A stretch of DNA of 64,000 nucleotides, from positions 59,456,975 to 59,520,974 of the forward strand of contig CM055100.1 in the NCBI GenBank assembly GCA_029204225.1. The letters are read 5' to 3'. This DNA comes from Diphasiastrum complanatum. Its lineage: Eukaryota > Streptophyta > Lycopodiopsida > Lycopodiales > Lycopodiaceae. Position 1 is the first letter of the stretch. Every line of letters begins with the position of its first letter. The position numbers were made by a program, and so were the translations under genes. The notes under the pieces are model-generated. The model had not been told where the DNA came from and ran no database searches. It saw only the letters and a program-made list of their open reading frames with translations. Of this stretch, positions 18,471-30,692 are shown in pieces.

Positions 18471-18902
18471 TGGAATTTTTTTGAAAAACAAAATCCAATG
18501 ACTAATTATGTGGCTCCTCCATATTAAAAGCCACAACAACTTGTAAATAAATTAAATGATATGTTTTCTCATCTGGTCAATTAGATTTTGGACTTAGTTA
18601 GTGGTAGTGACACAACTAGTGCATGTTATGTCCAAAAGGATAGACATGTAGTGGCAGTAGAATTAGATGATAGTTTATTGAAATTTATTAAAATGAGATT
18701 AACTAAAATTTTAGTTTTGCTAGATAAAATTTAAGAGGTGGATAAGATAAGGTCTTTTGAGAATAATAGTATTCAACTCTATAAGGAGCCTCAACCACTT
18801 GCTAGTGGCATTGTGGGTGATGAAGGTGACGTAGTCGAGCAACAATATAATGTGGTTACTTAGAATCAAACGATGGCTCGAACATGTACATAAGTTGGAA
18901 GA
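18471..18902 (+). pseudogene. Relic of a DNA N4/N6-methylase-like protein
   Basis: One frame (codons starting at positions divisible by 3) reads through four stops, all TAA or TAG (18525, 18582, 18732, 18861) and each one C-to-T change from a Gln codon. It contains KPQQLVNKLNDMFSHL followed by DLVSGSDTT (18591-18617), then HVVAVELDDSLLKFI and KMRLTKI. In N4/N6 amino-methyltransferases the block KP..L, then D(P)FSGSGTT, then the IGIEL-type strand and a terminal RL helix, forms the S-adenosylmethionine site; the order and spacing agree here. A catalytic DPPY motif is not visible, so only the C-terminal part remains. Downstream sequence (VVEQQYNVV) is unfamiliar. A chance match is possible but the agreement over about 60 residues makes it unlikely. 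Confidence 0.55.
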
Positions 18903-19192
18903 TCTACTACTAGTCTTGATCCAAATGATCTGGTTGAAATTTTTTTATTGAAATGTAATAACATTTGTCAAAATTATGTATGTGGATATTTTTATTTCTT
19001 TTAAAAGATGATTGTATTTATTTTAAAAATGATTCTCTTCAAAATGGTTTTCAAACATTTTTTATTTATTTAAGTTTATCGATAATTTATATTAGTTAGA
19101 TAAATAATTTTTTAAATTTTGCATTTAAAATATTTTTTAAATATTAAATACTAATATTAAACTACATCCTTTAAAATTATATCAAAATCATT

Positions 19193-19223
<31 letters not shown>

Positions 19224-19384
19224 TTTTAATTTTAAATTCAATCGATTAACAATCATTATTTGAATGTAAGTTTTTTAAAATATCTTGCATTACTTAATTT
19301 AAGATATTTGAATATATAGCATCTTACAAATAAATAATTAATTTTTAGATTTAATATTCAAAATTTATATGAATTACCAAAAAA
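18903..19384. other. AT-rich intergenic DNA with TA microsatellite
   Basis: No gene seen. A run of TA dinucleotides occupies about 19195-19223. Confidence 0.6.
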
Positions 19385-20100
19385 TCATAAAAGCTTATAA
19401 AAAAAAGGTCTTCCACAATTTCTTGTTGTAAAAGATTTCATGTTAATAAAATAGGTGAGGTCAGTATTAAATTTCATAACATGCCAAAAAAAAAATTTGA
19501 TGTGACTTTTAAAGTTCATACTGTGAGGTATAGATGATTTGTAGGCAACAAATTCACAATCATAGACAAACGTCACCTCAAGAACATATAATTTCTTGAG
19601 GAATGACAACTTTTACAAGATTCATTCATGTTAAAAAAACAAGAATAAATCCTTGACTTTGTAATAATAGGCACAATCAAAGTAATAACAAATTAGAAAA
19701 CAACAACCTACCACATAATAGAATCTTAAAAGTCATCATATAATATAATATAAGACAGTCAAGGTAATGTCAAATGGAATATAACAAAATACTAGAATAG
19801 AATCCAATGTGACTATATTTTTTATGCTTGATAGAACGATTCTACTATAGTACTAGAATATAATGCCAAAAGTTAGAACTATAAATGTGATTCCATTGAG
19901 ATTATATCAACATATTTATGAAATAGTAGAACCTAGTTTTGATATTCAACGGAACCTATGATTCCATAAATGTAGTGGTAATATTTATGGAGTATTCTCA
20001 CATTCATGGTTATACTTTGGTACTAGTTTGGTAGAATCTCAAATGTGGTAATATATATGAAAATATACGTCTCATTCTAAAATTCTAACTCTAGATTAGA
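19385..20100. repeat. Dispersed repeat F, copy 1
   Basis: Shares an ordered series of segments with 37240-37960 and, for its first part, with 33640-33870: GGTGAGGTCA, ACATGCCA(A)n, TTCTTGAGGAA, ATCCTTGA.TTTGTAATA, then AATGTGACTATA..TTATGCTTGAT. No LTR, ORF or terminal inverted repeat is evident. Family unknown. Confidence 0.55.
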
Positions 20101-22672
20101 ATCCTGAAATGTGATATATATAATATAGTGACAAAGAAACAAGAAAAATGATGTAGATACCCATTTTTTGGTAAAATTTTTTCATTTTTTTTCAAGAACA
20201 TCAATATTCAAAATGTTTTACAAAACTATATTGTAGAACTCAAAAAATATTCTATATTATAAATTTTTTAAATCATGCTAACCAAATTAATTAATAGATT
20301 ATTGCTAATATTTTCAAATTAATAGTTATTAAAAAAAAATTAAAAAAAAAGCATATATTATAGAAACAATAAAATCAATAAAACAATTTATTTTTACTTA
20401 TTTGAAATATTATTTTGTAACAAGTATTTTAAGATTTTAAAACTTTTCTAATTGAAAGCGCTTCTATTAAAATAACGATTTAGAAAGATTTACAAAAGTA
20501 CTTGGAGTCTAAAGATTTTGAAAAATTTATGCTTTAAGATATAATTAAAAAAAATCACGATTGAAGTCACTTCAATGTTCACTATGCATCAATACAAACA
20601 GACAAAATAAATCATATGTTTGCATCAAATCTAATATATTGTCTATAGTTGGATGAATATAATAAACATAAACCTTGCAAAATGAAAACCTACTTGTGAA
20701 GCACTGGTGGCCCTCCATGGTCAATTAATTCTCCACTAGAGCATCATATGACTCTTTGTATGCAAAGTAATACTTCCTTTTTGTGGAGAACAATGCATAG
20801 GCCCCACCATCTATCATAAACGAATCATGCATTAGTTTGTTTCAAAAATTAATTCATGGTTTAAACTGATTCAAAGTGAAAGAAAATAGACTAGGCGATA
20901 GATTGAATCACCAAGCTTGCTTGGATGGCCCTCTTTCCCATTTAATCCAATCATTAAAATTTTCAATACCACGCATTTTAACTTCAACAATTCTCTTTTA
21001 TAGTTTATATTTAGTTGGAACTTTGGCCTCATATTTGACCATTTTTCAATTAAATGTCAAAGACAAAAAATAGTTTTTACTTGCCCTCTCTATAACGAGC
21101 TTGCATCACGTCCCTATAGTGTCTTATCACAAACTCATACTTTTACTGATGTCCTTCTGTCTAATTTCACATCTTGTAAAACTTCTTCGTGAAGGGTCTA
21201 GAGTTTGTGATTTGACATCAACAAGTTGATCACTCCATTTCCTAAACAGTTTTTTACCAAAATCATGATAACATAAATTATGAGTTTTATCAAATATGAC
21301 CCTCTCCTATGATTTAATGTAATGTTCCCCAATGAATTTACATCTTAGATGGAATCTAATGAGAATTTTTTGTGGGAGAGAGTGATATTCTTGATAGTCT
21401 CTTCTCTTACCTAATTAGGAAGTTTCACATTTCTACACTCAATTCAGGAGATACAGACATAGAGGTTTGCAACATAGTTATGTTGACCGCTACCACTATC
21501 ACTACCACTGTCAGAATCTAATTAAATTCATAAAAAAATAACAACAAAAATATGGATGAGTTACAAAACAATTTCTATGTAGAATGACATAAAAAATGAT
21601 AATGTGATAATGACGTAAGTACTAAATACGTACATTTTATAAAATGGAATAAGTTTGTATAGCTTTGGAACCAACACACATTAAGAAAATCAATGTATAA
21701 TAAACTAGATGAAAAAATATAGAGAAAACATATTTTAAACTCTAGATATAAATTAATCTTAGGTATGTGTATGTAGATTATCATTTGGAAATTGTGAAGT
21801 TACTAGATTGCATTCAAATTCTAGTGAAAAAGCACTCGGGCCAATAAAGTAGATGGTAGATATGATTTACATCACTAAGCAATATGTTTGCTAAGATTTA
21901 AACATGACTAATATAACATGTGCTTGATTTTAAAATTTGCAAATGTGGTGCACATGTATTGAATGTGATGGAGAAAATATGCATAAAAGACACATTCTTG
22001 AAGTTCATTTGTGAAAATTTGGTTGCAAAAATAAGAGTTAAATATCAAATTTGAAACATGTCGAAGTTTATTTTTAGATGATTTTTTAAAACTTTTTTGC
22101 TTGTCACTTTTATTACTTCATTTTCTTCTTATATGTGTGTAGGCAAGACATCGAACTATTCCATGAGTTTGATCCATCTATATCCAATTAGAATCATCCA
22201 CAAGTTTTGATCCACATGAGAGAACAATGAATGCAACAATTAATGAAGGAAATATAATTGAAGTGCCATGTAGTCTATGGTGATGAAAAAAGTAATGAAT
22301 ATAATTCTGATAATGATGAGACACAAGCTGATGTTCCAATGCATAAAATGTTCTACTATATCTTAAAACAAACAATGATGCAACAAACATACATTCTTAT
22401 AAAGATAAGGACCACTAAAATTCTTATATAAATAATAAAAATATTCCTCTATGCAAAAGGACTAATATCCATTTGTATCCAAGAGCATCTCTCGATTAAC
22501 TATATCAATTATTATTCTAGATCTTCAAGAAAAATATACATGAAGTGACCATAGTGTCACATTATTGTTCAGATTTTACCTAACATGCAACATGGCATAT
22601 TTTTTTAAAATTTGTTTTGCATCATATTTATAGGTCTGTTTGTTGTTTTTTTCTTACATAGATAGTTTTTCT
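20101..22672. other. AT-rich intergenic DNA, no gene seen
   Basis: Short frames only. A few A and T runs. I found no recognisable domain or repeat structure. Confidence 0.5.
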
Positions 22673-23797
22673 TTAGCTTATTGAAAAGGGTTGAAATCCT
22701 AAGGATCTGAGGGTGTGATCCTTCTTCTTATACCATCGCCTGGCAGATTGCTTCAGTCCATATATGCTTCTTTGCATTCGGCAGGTGTAGTTGGCAAAGC
22801 GTGAGCAGATAAATCCCGGTGGCTGGTGCATATAGACCACTTCATTCAACTTGCCATGCAAGAAGGCGGTCTTCTCATCCACGACGTGGATCTTGAGACT
22901 GTATGCTGCTGCGTAGGCAAATAACAAGTGTAAGGACAAATGCTTTATGACTGGAAAAAAGGTTTCAGTATAGTCAACACCATACTTTTAAGAGAAACCT
23001 TTCGCCACCAATCTGGCCTTGTATTTGGATACATTGCCATCAGGTCCATACTTGTATTTGTAAACCCATTTGTATTTTATAGTCTTCTTGTCTGCTGGTA
23101 ATGGCTCCAGATTTTAGATGTTTGTTCTGCTCCATAGATTTCATCTCGTCTTTCATCGCTTCAATCCACTTGTCCTTATCTGGATAGTTGATAACTTTCT
23201 CATATGATTGAGGTTCTCCTCCAAATCTGCAGAACTCTTCTGATATCTGTCAGGTACAAATCTTACAGTGCTCTTCTTTCTCTTATATATCTTCTTGGAG
23301 AGTTCACAGTCAGATCGATGGCCTTGTCTTTGTTGACTGCTGGATTGCGGTGAGTAGCAGGTGTCTTGGGCACAGAATGTGCATGTTGCTGCTCGTCGTC
23401 TGAACAGTCACTCTGTCCATCTAGAATTTGAACATCTTGTTCCGGATGCTCAGGGTCCGCTCCCTCCGTAGATGTCGACAGGTCATAGTAGCCTCTGGTC
23501 AAGATTTCGTAGCCAACTAGATCTCCGTCAGCCATTGCCTTTGACTCATCAAATCTGACGTCTCTAACAATCTTGATCTGTCTATCGTCAAACATGTAGA
23601 TCCTGTAGTATGATGAATAAACATCATATCCTACGAGGAATCTCTGCTCCACCTTTTCATCCAGCTTCTTTCTTTTCTGATCTGGAATGTGGGCGTATGC
23701 AACACATCCAAAAATGCGCACATGTGTCAGACTTGGTTTGTTGCCCCACCATATCTCGTGTGGCATAGTATGTGCAACAGGTGATGGCAATCGTGTT
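22673..23797 (-). pseudogene. Reverse-strand copia fragment: integrase C-terminus, hinge and RT start
   Basis: Read on the minus strand from 23797, it begins with the integrase C-terminal part (LPSPVAHTMPHEIWWG, then VRIFGCVAYAHIP and FLVGYD), a hinge rich in acidic residues, and the RT palm (VVDEKTAFLHGKLNEVVYMH and SIYGLKQSARRWYKK). The frame breaks between 22940 and 23263, where a decayed RT fingers region (KYKARLVAKGF-like) can still be followed. It stops before the YVDD box. It differs from the A-E copia families. The upstream junction at about 23798 cuts the integrase core. Confidence 0.85.
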
Positions 23798-24287
23798 CAG
23801 AAGTCACTATTGCGGAATGAAAGACCGGATAGAGTCGACTTAGCAGGAGTAACCACTGCTTCTCACTACACTCTAATTCTCTTCCAGGCCTCAGATTTGC
23901 TATTGTAGATCTGTTGTAAAATTTAAACTTGTAAACAGTAGATAATGTTGAATAAAAACAAGAACAAAAATTTATCTATTGCTAGCATGCATTCAAGTAC
24001 TACAGATCATACACATCACTGAACAGAACTTTGAGAAAATGGCATATCAGAACTAAATTTACAATACAATTCTTGAGCACTGTCTGTTTTTCAGGTAAGC
24101 TCATTGGCATGAGAGAGATGTTCTCTTCTCGCGAATAGTATGACTAGCTACTGCTAATCTGTAAACTCGCTCTGGAGCTATCTGAGACTATTTGCATGTA
24201 TTCTGTCCGTGACTGTGTGTGTCTTCTGCATACATGTTCTGCATCCTTTGTTGATCTCTTTATGTGATCAATCTAGGGGAATGATTA
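23798..24287. other. Unassigned stretch between copia fragment and gypsy LTR
   Basis: No ORF or recognised repeat. It replaces the integrase core expected next to the reverse-strand copia fragment. Confidence 0.4.
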
Positions 24288-24826
24288 TGTCATGTACTTC
24301 TAGTACATCCATGCTTATCAATGCATCAGAATATCCATTGTAAGCTTTGTAGGCCCAAAAGGAGCTATTAGCCTTAAGAACAAGGCGGTTCCCTCTTTAG
24401 GCCCTTCAAAGTAATTAATAAGGATAATAGGCCAGTAAGGGCCCAATGTAGGCTAAATAATGCTTAACAAGGGTTAACTATCCTTCACGATAGTTATGTT
24501 TAGTTAAGTAAGGGCATTGTCTATAACTAGGCAAGAGACATCATTTTGTGAATCTTTTGGCTCATTTGCAAGTGAGAGCTTCTTGCTTCCTCCTTGTGAA
24601 TATGAGCTATGGGGATTTCCATTGTTAGGTCTCATGTGCCTTATCTACATTAATCTATGCTCCATTTCCATTGATTGTATTTTTTTTTTCATTGATAATG
24701 TGATTTCATTGAGATCTCCATGTTTCTAGCTTTCTATTGATATGCTATCATGATTGTCTTGTACTTTTCTTGCTTCTAGCTTTACTTCTTTTGTAATTGC
24801 TAATTGCTTGGATTTGGCACATGACA
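24288..24826 (+). repeat. Element G 5' LTR
   Basis: TGTCATGTACTTC to CACATGACA. The first about 320 bases recur at 29610-29914. The exact first base is uncertain by about five bases, because the 3' copy reads TTTCATG. Confidence 0.85.
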
Positions 24827-24831
24827 TTTCT

Positions 24832-24843
24832 TGGTATCAGAGC
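24832..24843 (+). other. Primer-binding site of element G (initiator tRNA-Met)
   Basis: TGGTATCAGAGC five bases after the LTR end. Confidence 0.9.
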
Positions 24844-25754
24844 ATAGATCCATCATTCATGATGATTCTATGTGAATTTCATTAGATTTGATGAGTTTAT
24901 TGCATTTGTAGTTTTCTTTTTGCTAATTTTTAAGTTTGAAATTTTCAGGTATGTTCAGACCAATTTTTGACATTCAATTTTGTTTTTCATTTCTAATTTG
25001 ATTCAATAGGTTTGTAGAGCTTTTTTGAGCTTTAATTTGCACCAATTTTTAAGGCATTTGGATAAGAGAGGCAAAAGTTATTGCACTTTTACCAAAAGCT
25101 GTCAAAATAGGGGACTAGAATTTTCATTTCACTTGGTTTGCATTTTTCAGATTTGATATGAGTTTCACTATTAAGTTTCTCTATATAGGATTTTAGAGCA
25201 TTGTCTTAGCTTTGATTTGATCCATATGGCAGGTCATTTGGATTAGTATCCAAAAAGTTGTGACAATTCTTGATTCCTAGCTCTAGTTTTGTTAGTTTTC
25301 TTTCTTCAAAATTTTCAGTCCTATTCTGTTGTAAATTTAAGCTACCAAATCACCTACAATCATTGATCTAATACTGTACACTGATAGACTTGTTGTTAGC
25401 TTCTCAGAGGTACTGAGTTTGTTTGATTTGGTTTAGTATTAAGGAAGTTATGATCAAATTAGTAGAGATGGGTCAGAATTGCCAGAATTTTGAAAATTTT
25501 TTGTGGATTTTTCCTAGTGAGACAGAAGCACTTCAACACTTCAACTCTGAAGTTTTGCTTCCATTGTAAATTTTTTTCAAATTTTTCATTTTGAAGTCAA
25601 TTAAAAAAAAACCAAACCTAAACCTACCCTAATCGTAAACCCTAACCTGACCTAATTCACTCCTCAAATAGTTGGCCATTTCTCTCCTCTCGGCCATTTC
25701 TCTACTCGTTTACTTTTCTTTGCTGCTCACGCGCCATCTCCCCAATGACACCCA

Positions 25755-25820
25755 ACGGGGTTGGCTCAGTTGGTTGGGTTGGCATCCAAAGTTTCTTTGG
25801 TCCCAGGTTCTAGCCTCCCC
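25755..25820 (+). repeat. tRNA-like sequence, possible SINE head
   Basis: TTGGCTCAGTTGGTTGGG resembles a tRNA A box and, about 35 bases later, AGGTTCTAGCC resembles a B box. The ends GGGG and CCCC could pair. T-stem pairing is poor, so this is not a working tRNA; a tRNA-derived SINE start is the better reading. Confidence 0.35.
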
Positions 25821-25835
25821 TTGGAAACCAAGAAG

Positions 25836-25912
25836 CATCTCCCCAATGACATCTGCACGCGACATCTCCCCAACGACATCTGCACGCGACATCTCCCCAA
25901 CGACATCTGCAG
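25836..25912 (+). repeat. 27-bp tandem repeat, about three units
   Basis: Units start at 25836, 25863 and 25890 with CATCTCCCCAA and contain GACATCTGCACGC. The multiple-of-three period gives a repeated short peptide, but there is no sign of a gene. Confidence 0.8.
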
Positions 25913-26544
25913 ACATTCCTCACCATTTTTCTCAGAAGCGATTTCTGCATAAACAATTTCACAATTATTGACACAAGCCACCAAAAGAGAGAGCGCCAGA
26001 AACTGAACCACGGGGCTTCTAGACAGAATGCGTTGCTTGATGGCTTCCACTACATCTTGCCCGCCGATGTGATCATGCTCTATGAAATCTCAGATTTCCA
26101 GGTTTTTGTTTATATCTGGCATGGCATTCGCCTTAGCAATTGAATGGACTGCAAATCTGTAATGTCTTGCTATTGATGTCAAGGTTTCACTGCAAGTTTC
26201 CTAAGATTCGAATTAACCTGACCCGGAAACCTCAAACAACAGGAAGAGTGGCATTGTAAGGTTCAACCACCGTATCGGAAACCGCGAATCCAATGAACCT
26301 GCGATTGTGGGAGCCGCAATAGAGAGCTAGTAGCTTGTTGAACATTCCATTTTTCCAGTGCCCTTCATCCCCGTTGATCTTCGTCCTTTACTCTTAGCGT
26401 CTCCTCCATGACAGAAAAATTATCTGAAATCTCAGCTGTTGGTTGAGAATTGTGTGCCTTCTCCCACTCGGCTCGGTCCAATTTGGACATCTCTCTCCTT
26501 TACGCGTTCCCTCGGTCGAGAGCTCATCACCTTCATGTCGGTTG

Positions 26545-26715
26545 AGATCTCTCTCTCTCTCTACCCTCCCTCTCGTTCGGTTACCTACTTTCTCTCTCTA
26601 CCTCTCTCCTTCGGTTACCTCCTTTCTCTCTCTACCCTCCCTCTCCTTCGGTTACCTACTTTCTCTCTCTACCCCTCTCTCCTTCGGTTACCTCCTTTCT
26701 CTCTCTACTTCTTCC
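26545..26715 (+). repeat. CT-rich minisatellite, 34-37 bp period
   Basis: TTCGGTTACCT recurs at 26576, 26610, 26647 and 26683, separated by CTCTCTCTAC blocks. Confidence 0.8.
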
Positions 26716-27107
26716 CTGCCTGTGCACCCCTTTCTCTCTCTTTTCTATCCCTTCTATTTGCATACAATTTTTCAAAATTTTTTAGGGTTGTCACAAATTT
26801 TTTGAGTGCTCACAAGAGCAGTCCATAAAAATTTTTTGCCAACAATTTTCAAAATTTTCACGGTTCCTAGTATTTTTTTTTGTCGAGCACTTCAATGTTT
26901 CATGGATTCCAAAAAGATATAGAATTTAATTTTGATTTTCTAAAGCCCATTATTCTAAGTTGTAAATAATCTATTTTTCAAGTTTTTTTTAAACTTCCAT
27001 AACTTTCTAGTGTGAGCTCAAATTTCAGTGAAGTAAAAACAAAAAATGTTGAGAACGATAAGACAAATTCACTAAGACTATCCAAATTACTTCTGTAACA
27101 CTTCAGA

Positions 27108-28385
27108 ATGGGTGGTAAAGGAAAACAGACAGTGGATAAAAATAACCCACCTCAAGACAACTTGCCTACTGATGAAACGTTGGAAGAACTGCAGGTTTCA
27201 AACCAGCAAGAAAACATACTAAGTAAAATGCAGGTTACCCAAGGTCTGATAGTTACAATGCTGCAAGCAATGGAAAGAAATCGACTTGCCGATGAGGTGA
27301 AATGGGACAAATTGTTTGATAGCCTAGCTAGTAGGCAAGACAAACTAGCAGGAGCTGATCAGAGATCTAATTAGCCATCTACATCGTTCCGACTATCATC
27401 TCCATCACAAAATGTAACATCTTCTTAGGATGTACGAAGAATTGACATGGACAAGGGGAAACAGGTATTACAGACTAATATTGAATACCTAGTCAGACTT
27501 GGAACTGATGGGCATGTCTGAACAACGAGTGCAACACTCCATGAGACTTCATGAACAACGGAACAACTTTGATACTCAAGAGTACAAGGATAAGATAACC
27601 ATTCCAAAATTCAATGGTGACTTTAAGACCCTTGACGTTGAGGAGTGGTTGGATAAATTAGATCGTTACTTTACTTTGTTCAATAGAGATGACCGAGATA
27701 AAATCACTTTCGCTACGATCCACTTTGAAGAAGCAGCTTATGAGTGGTGGAAGCGGAGGGAGAATAGGTTATCAATAGAGGAATGTAATGCACGAACTAA
27801 TTGGCCGTTATTTAAGAATGCTTGTATTGAGACCTTCAGAAGGCCATTCCAAGCTGACGACAACTTTAAAAGATGGACAAGGATACGTCAGAAGAGTTCA
27901 ATACAAGAGAATAACTTCGATTTTTGGAGTCTAACTCTTAAACTACCCACAGTGTCTGATGCAGATCACTTACAAAGGTATATACAAGGACTGCAGTTGC
28001 ATATTGGAGCTGATGTAGCATCACGTTTTTGTACTGATCTTGATCAAGCTATGCGGGTGGCTCTTAAAATTGAGCCTAATTATGCTGGTAGGTGGTCGAC
28101 TAAATCAGGAGCACCTAGATATGAAGTTAACGGACGGGAGGCTGAGCGGAATTCTGATATCCGTTGACACGATAAGGAAAGGAACACAATCCTCCAGTAT
28201 CTGACAGTTAAAGAAGCTGATAGGAGGAATAGTGGTAAGAAACAAGTGAGCAACATGGAGGCCAAGCCAGAGGTGAAGATTGTTAGATCAAAAGCAGAGA
28301 TAGATCGACTGTGGCAGCAAGGTTTATGTTTCACTTGTAAGCAAAAATAGAAACCAGGGCATAAGTCAAGGAAGTTAAAACAAAA
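27108..28385 (+). pseudogene. Element G gag with zinc knuckle remnant
   Basis: Gag starts MGGKGKQTVDKNN. Two TAG stops (27372, about 27427) and a frameshift near 27510 lead into an open stretch 27499-28167. This has the retrotransposon Gag core (FNGDFKTLDVEEWLDKLDRYF, AAYEWWKRR). A stop at 28165 is followed by a decayed zinc knuckle (CFTCKQK, stop, KPGHKSRK) near 28328. The next sequence is integrase, so protease and RT are missing at about 28400-28470. Confidence 0.85.
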
Positions 28386-28469
28386 CCATTGGCCAAGGTA
28401 AAACAAAGTGTGAAAGATCCGAAAATTCGGAAGACCTTGGGTAAATTTTTTGGCGTTGGACGAGTATTA

Positions 28470-29491
28470 GCATGGATTTTATACTTCCTTACCAACAACA
28501 ACTGAAGGATATGATAATAACTATGTGGTAGTGGATCAGCTTATGAAATATGCACATTTCCTACCTTATAAAACTAGGGATAGTGTAGCCCAAGTAGCAC
28601 AAATATTCTTGAAGAATGTCTTCAAGTTACACGGAATACCAAATGAGACAGTGAGTGACAGAGATAGTAGATTTATTTTCACTTTCTGAAAGGTCTTAAC
28701 AAGTTGGGCACTAAATTGTGCTTAAGTACATCATTTCATCCAAAAACTGATGGGCAAACAGAAAGGGTTAACCAATGGTTGGAGTGTTATTTGCGACATT
28801 TTGTTTCGGATCATCAGACAAAGTGGTCGATTGGTTGTATCTCGCCGAATTTTGTTATAACAACACTCCACATGTGTCAATCAGTATCATGCCTTTCTTT
28901 GCATTATATGGCCATGAACCATTACAACCCATTAGTGCGGATTTGTCAGAGGTTGTAGTTCTGGTAGTTGTGGACCAGGTTTAGCACATGAATGATATTT
29001 TGAGGGCCAATCGAGAGCACATTAAAGCGGCTCAGATACGAATGAAGCAATATGCTGACCAAAAACGGACTTTCCTTGATTTTGCTGAAGGGGATTATGT
29101 ATATTTAAGATTACAACCTTATAGATACACTAAGCTGAAGAAAACTCCAAGTGAAAAGTTGGCTCCTAGATTTTATGGACCCTTCAAAATTGTGAAGAAG
29201 CTTGGGGAGTTGAATTACGAACTAGATCTACCATCAACAACCCGTATGCATCGTGTATTCCATGTATCTCTTCTAAAGAGGAGTTTGGGAGAACACTTAT
29301 CTGCAACTATTAGTCTACCACCGTTGGATCATGAGGGTCATATGGTTTTGGAACTAGCCAAAATCGTTGGATATCGGGACAAGGTATTGCAAAATGGGAA
29401 GTTAATCAAGGAATATCTAATTCATTGGAAGAATCTTCCCGATGAAGACAATTCTTGGGTCAATAGCTCCTTCATTCAAAAGCGGCCATGA
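28470..29491 (+). pseudogene. Element G integrase and chromodomain remnant
   Basis: Integrase core starts near 28495 (TTTEGYDNNYVVVDQL, then KYAHFLPYKTRDS). It continues through VSDRDSRF with a stop at about 28687 and a frameshift, then [20 protein letters not shown], another frameshift near 28820, and [11 protein letters not shown]. The last segment (28988-29491) is open, with GDYVYLRLQPYR and APRFYGPFKIV. It ends in a chromodomain-like stretch (LIKEYLIHWKNLPDEDNSW). Chromodomains steer chromovirus integration to heterochromatin. Confidence 0.85.
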
Positions 29492-29609
29492 CTATTACCA
29501 TGAAGTTGTTGGAAACGACATTCTCCATCGATACAATTTGAAATGTGTCCCTAGAGCTACTAGGCATATGCCTTCATTTTTGAGGACAAAAATGTTTAAG
29601 TAAGGGGAG

Positions 29610-29914
29610 TTTCATGTACTTTTAGTACATCCATGCTTATCAATGCATCCGAATATCCATTGTAAGCTTTGTAGGCCCAAAAGGAGCTGTTAGCCTTAAG
29701 AACAAGGCAGTTCCCTCTTTAGGCCCTTCAAAGTAATTAATAAGGATAATAGGCCACTAAGGGCCCAATGTAGGCTAAATAATGCTTAATAAGGGATATT
29801 TATGTTTAGTTAAGTAAGAGCATTGTCTATAACTAGGCAAGCGACATCATTTTGTGAATCTTTTGGCTCATTTGCAAGTGAGAGCTTCTTGCTTCCTCCT
29901 TGTGAATATGAGCT
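29610..29914 (+). repeat. Element G 3' LTR, truncated
   Basis: Matches the first part of the 5' LTR (with a shortened segment near 29790) up to GAATATGAGCT, then diverges to unrelated sequence. Confidence 0.85.
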
Positions 29915-30692
29915 GTGGCACACCAATCCTAGTTAACAAGGCCAGCCCTTAGGCAAGTCTATAATCCTTGCAAGGAGAAAAATCCGTGTGTTAAAAAAAA
30001 AACCTTATATATTTGATAATTTATTATTATAATAATAATTACACTTCTCAAATGGCCTTATTTTTCTATCCGTCTGTCTGTTTGTGCACATGGGAATGTG
30101 TTTGTCTATCTGTTTGTTTGTATGTCTGTCTCTTAGCTAGACCACATGTTGGAGGCTACTACCAAAGGTTGTCTCTAGTAATAGCTTGCATTTAGGCATC
30201 TTGGTTTTCGCATAGTAGGGTTAGAATTGCATTTTTTGATAGTTTAGGATTAGAATTTGATGAATTGAGTGATCTTGGTTGGAATTCATGTGGAGAAAAG
30301 AACACAATACATCAAGTTAATTTACAAATCCAAAATGAAAAGAAAAATATTAGACGGACTTGAAATCTTTACTAGTGTCAATAAATCGTTAAAAATAGCT
30401 TATTACAAGACCCGAGATTCAAAAGGTATGAAGTAATATTTGTAGGTCATCACTCTTGTTTATAAAAACTAAGCGTGCTTTAGCCAAGAAGTTGTATTCA
30501 AAGAGACAATTTGTCCTTGTAGAAATTATTATAATGTTGGATCTTTTTTAAGTTGTGCATGCATTCTTTGAAGCCATGAATTTTTAAATTGCATGAACTA
30601 CTTTGTAAGCTTTGTTTTTTGAAATAAATACGTTAAATTATAAAACATTTAATATATTTTGATATTGTTGAATTTTTACTAATTATTTTTTA
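29915..30692. other. Intergenic DNA with TCTG-type simple repeat
   Basis: TCTGTCTGTTTG/TCTATCTGTT repeats at about 30068-30132. Otherwise AT-rich with no gene seen. Confidence 0.5.

Larger units (their letters stand above)
24844..27107 (+). other. Element G leader with inserted repeats
   Basis: About 2.3 kb without a convincing gene. It holds telomere-like CCTAAACC words near 25615-25650, a tRNA-like sequence, and two minisatellites listed separately. Frames across 26439-26828 are translations of CT-rich repeats. Confidence 0.55.
24288..29914 (+). mobile_element. Ty3/gypsy chromodomain element G, internally deleted
   Basis: Gypsy element with a 539-bp 5' LTR, tRNA-iMet primer site, a long leader, gag with zinc knuckle, integrase core and C-terminal chromodomain, polypurine tract AAGTAAGGGGAG (29598-29609) and a truncated 3' LTR. 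Protease, RT and RNase H are absent. Integrase followed by a chromodomain places it among plant chromoviruses. Confidence 0.88.

Noticed and set aside
19195-19223. Replication origin or CRISPR-like array
   Set aside because: It is a simple TA microsatellite; no spacer-repeat structure exists anywhere in the window.
25755-25820. Functional tRNA gene
   Set aside because: T-stem does not pair and no proper anticodon arm could be drawn; kept only as a possible SINE head.
26439-26828. Two overlapping 120-129-codon forward frames
   Set aside because: They are translations of the CT-rich minisatellite (SLSLYP-type repeats).
30013-30195. Cys-rich 60-codon frame
   Set aside because: Cys residues come from the TCTG/TTTG simple repeat.
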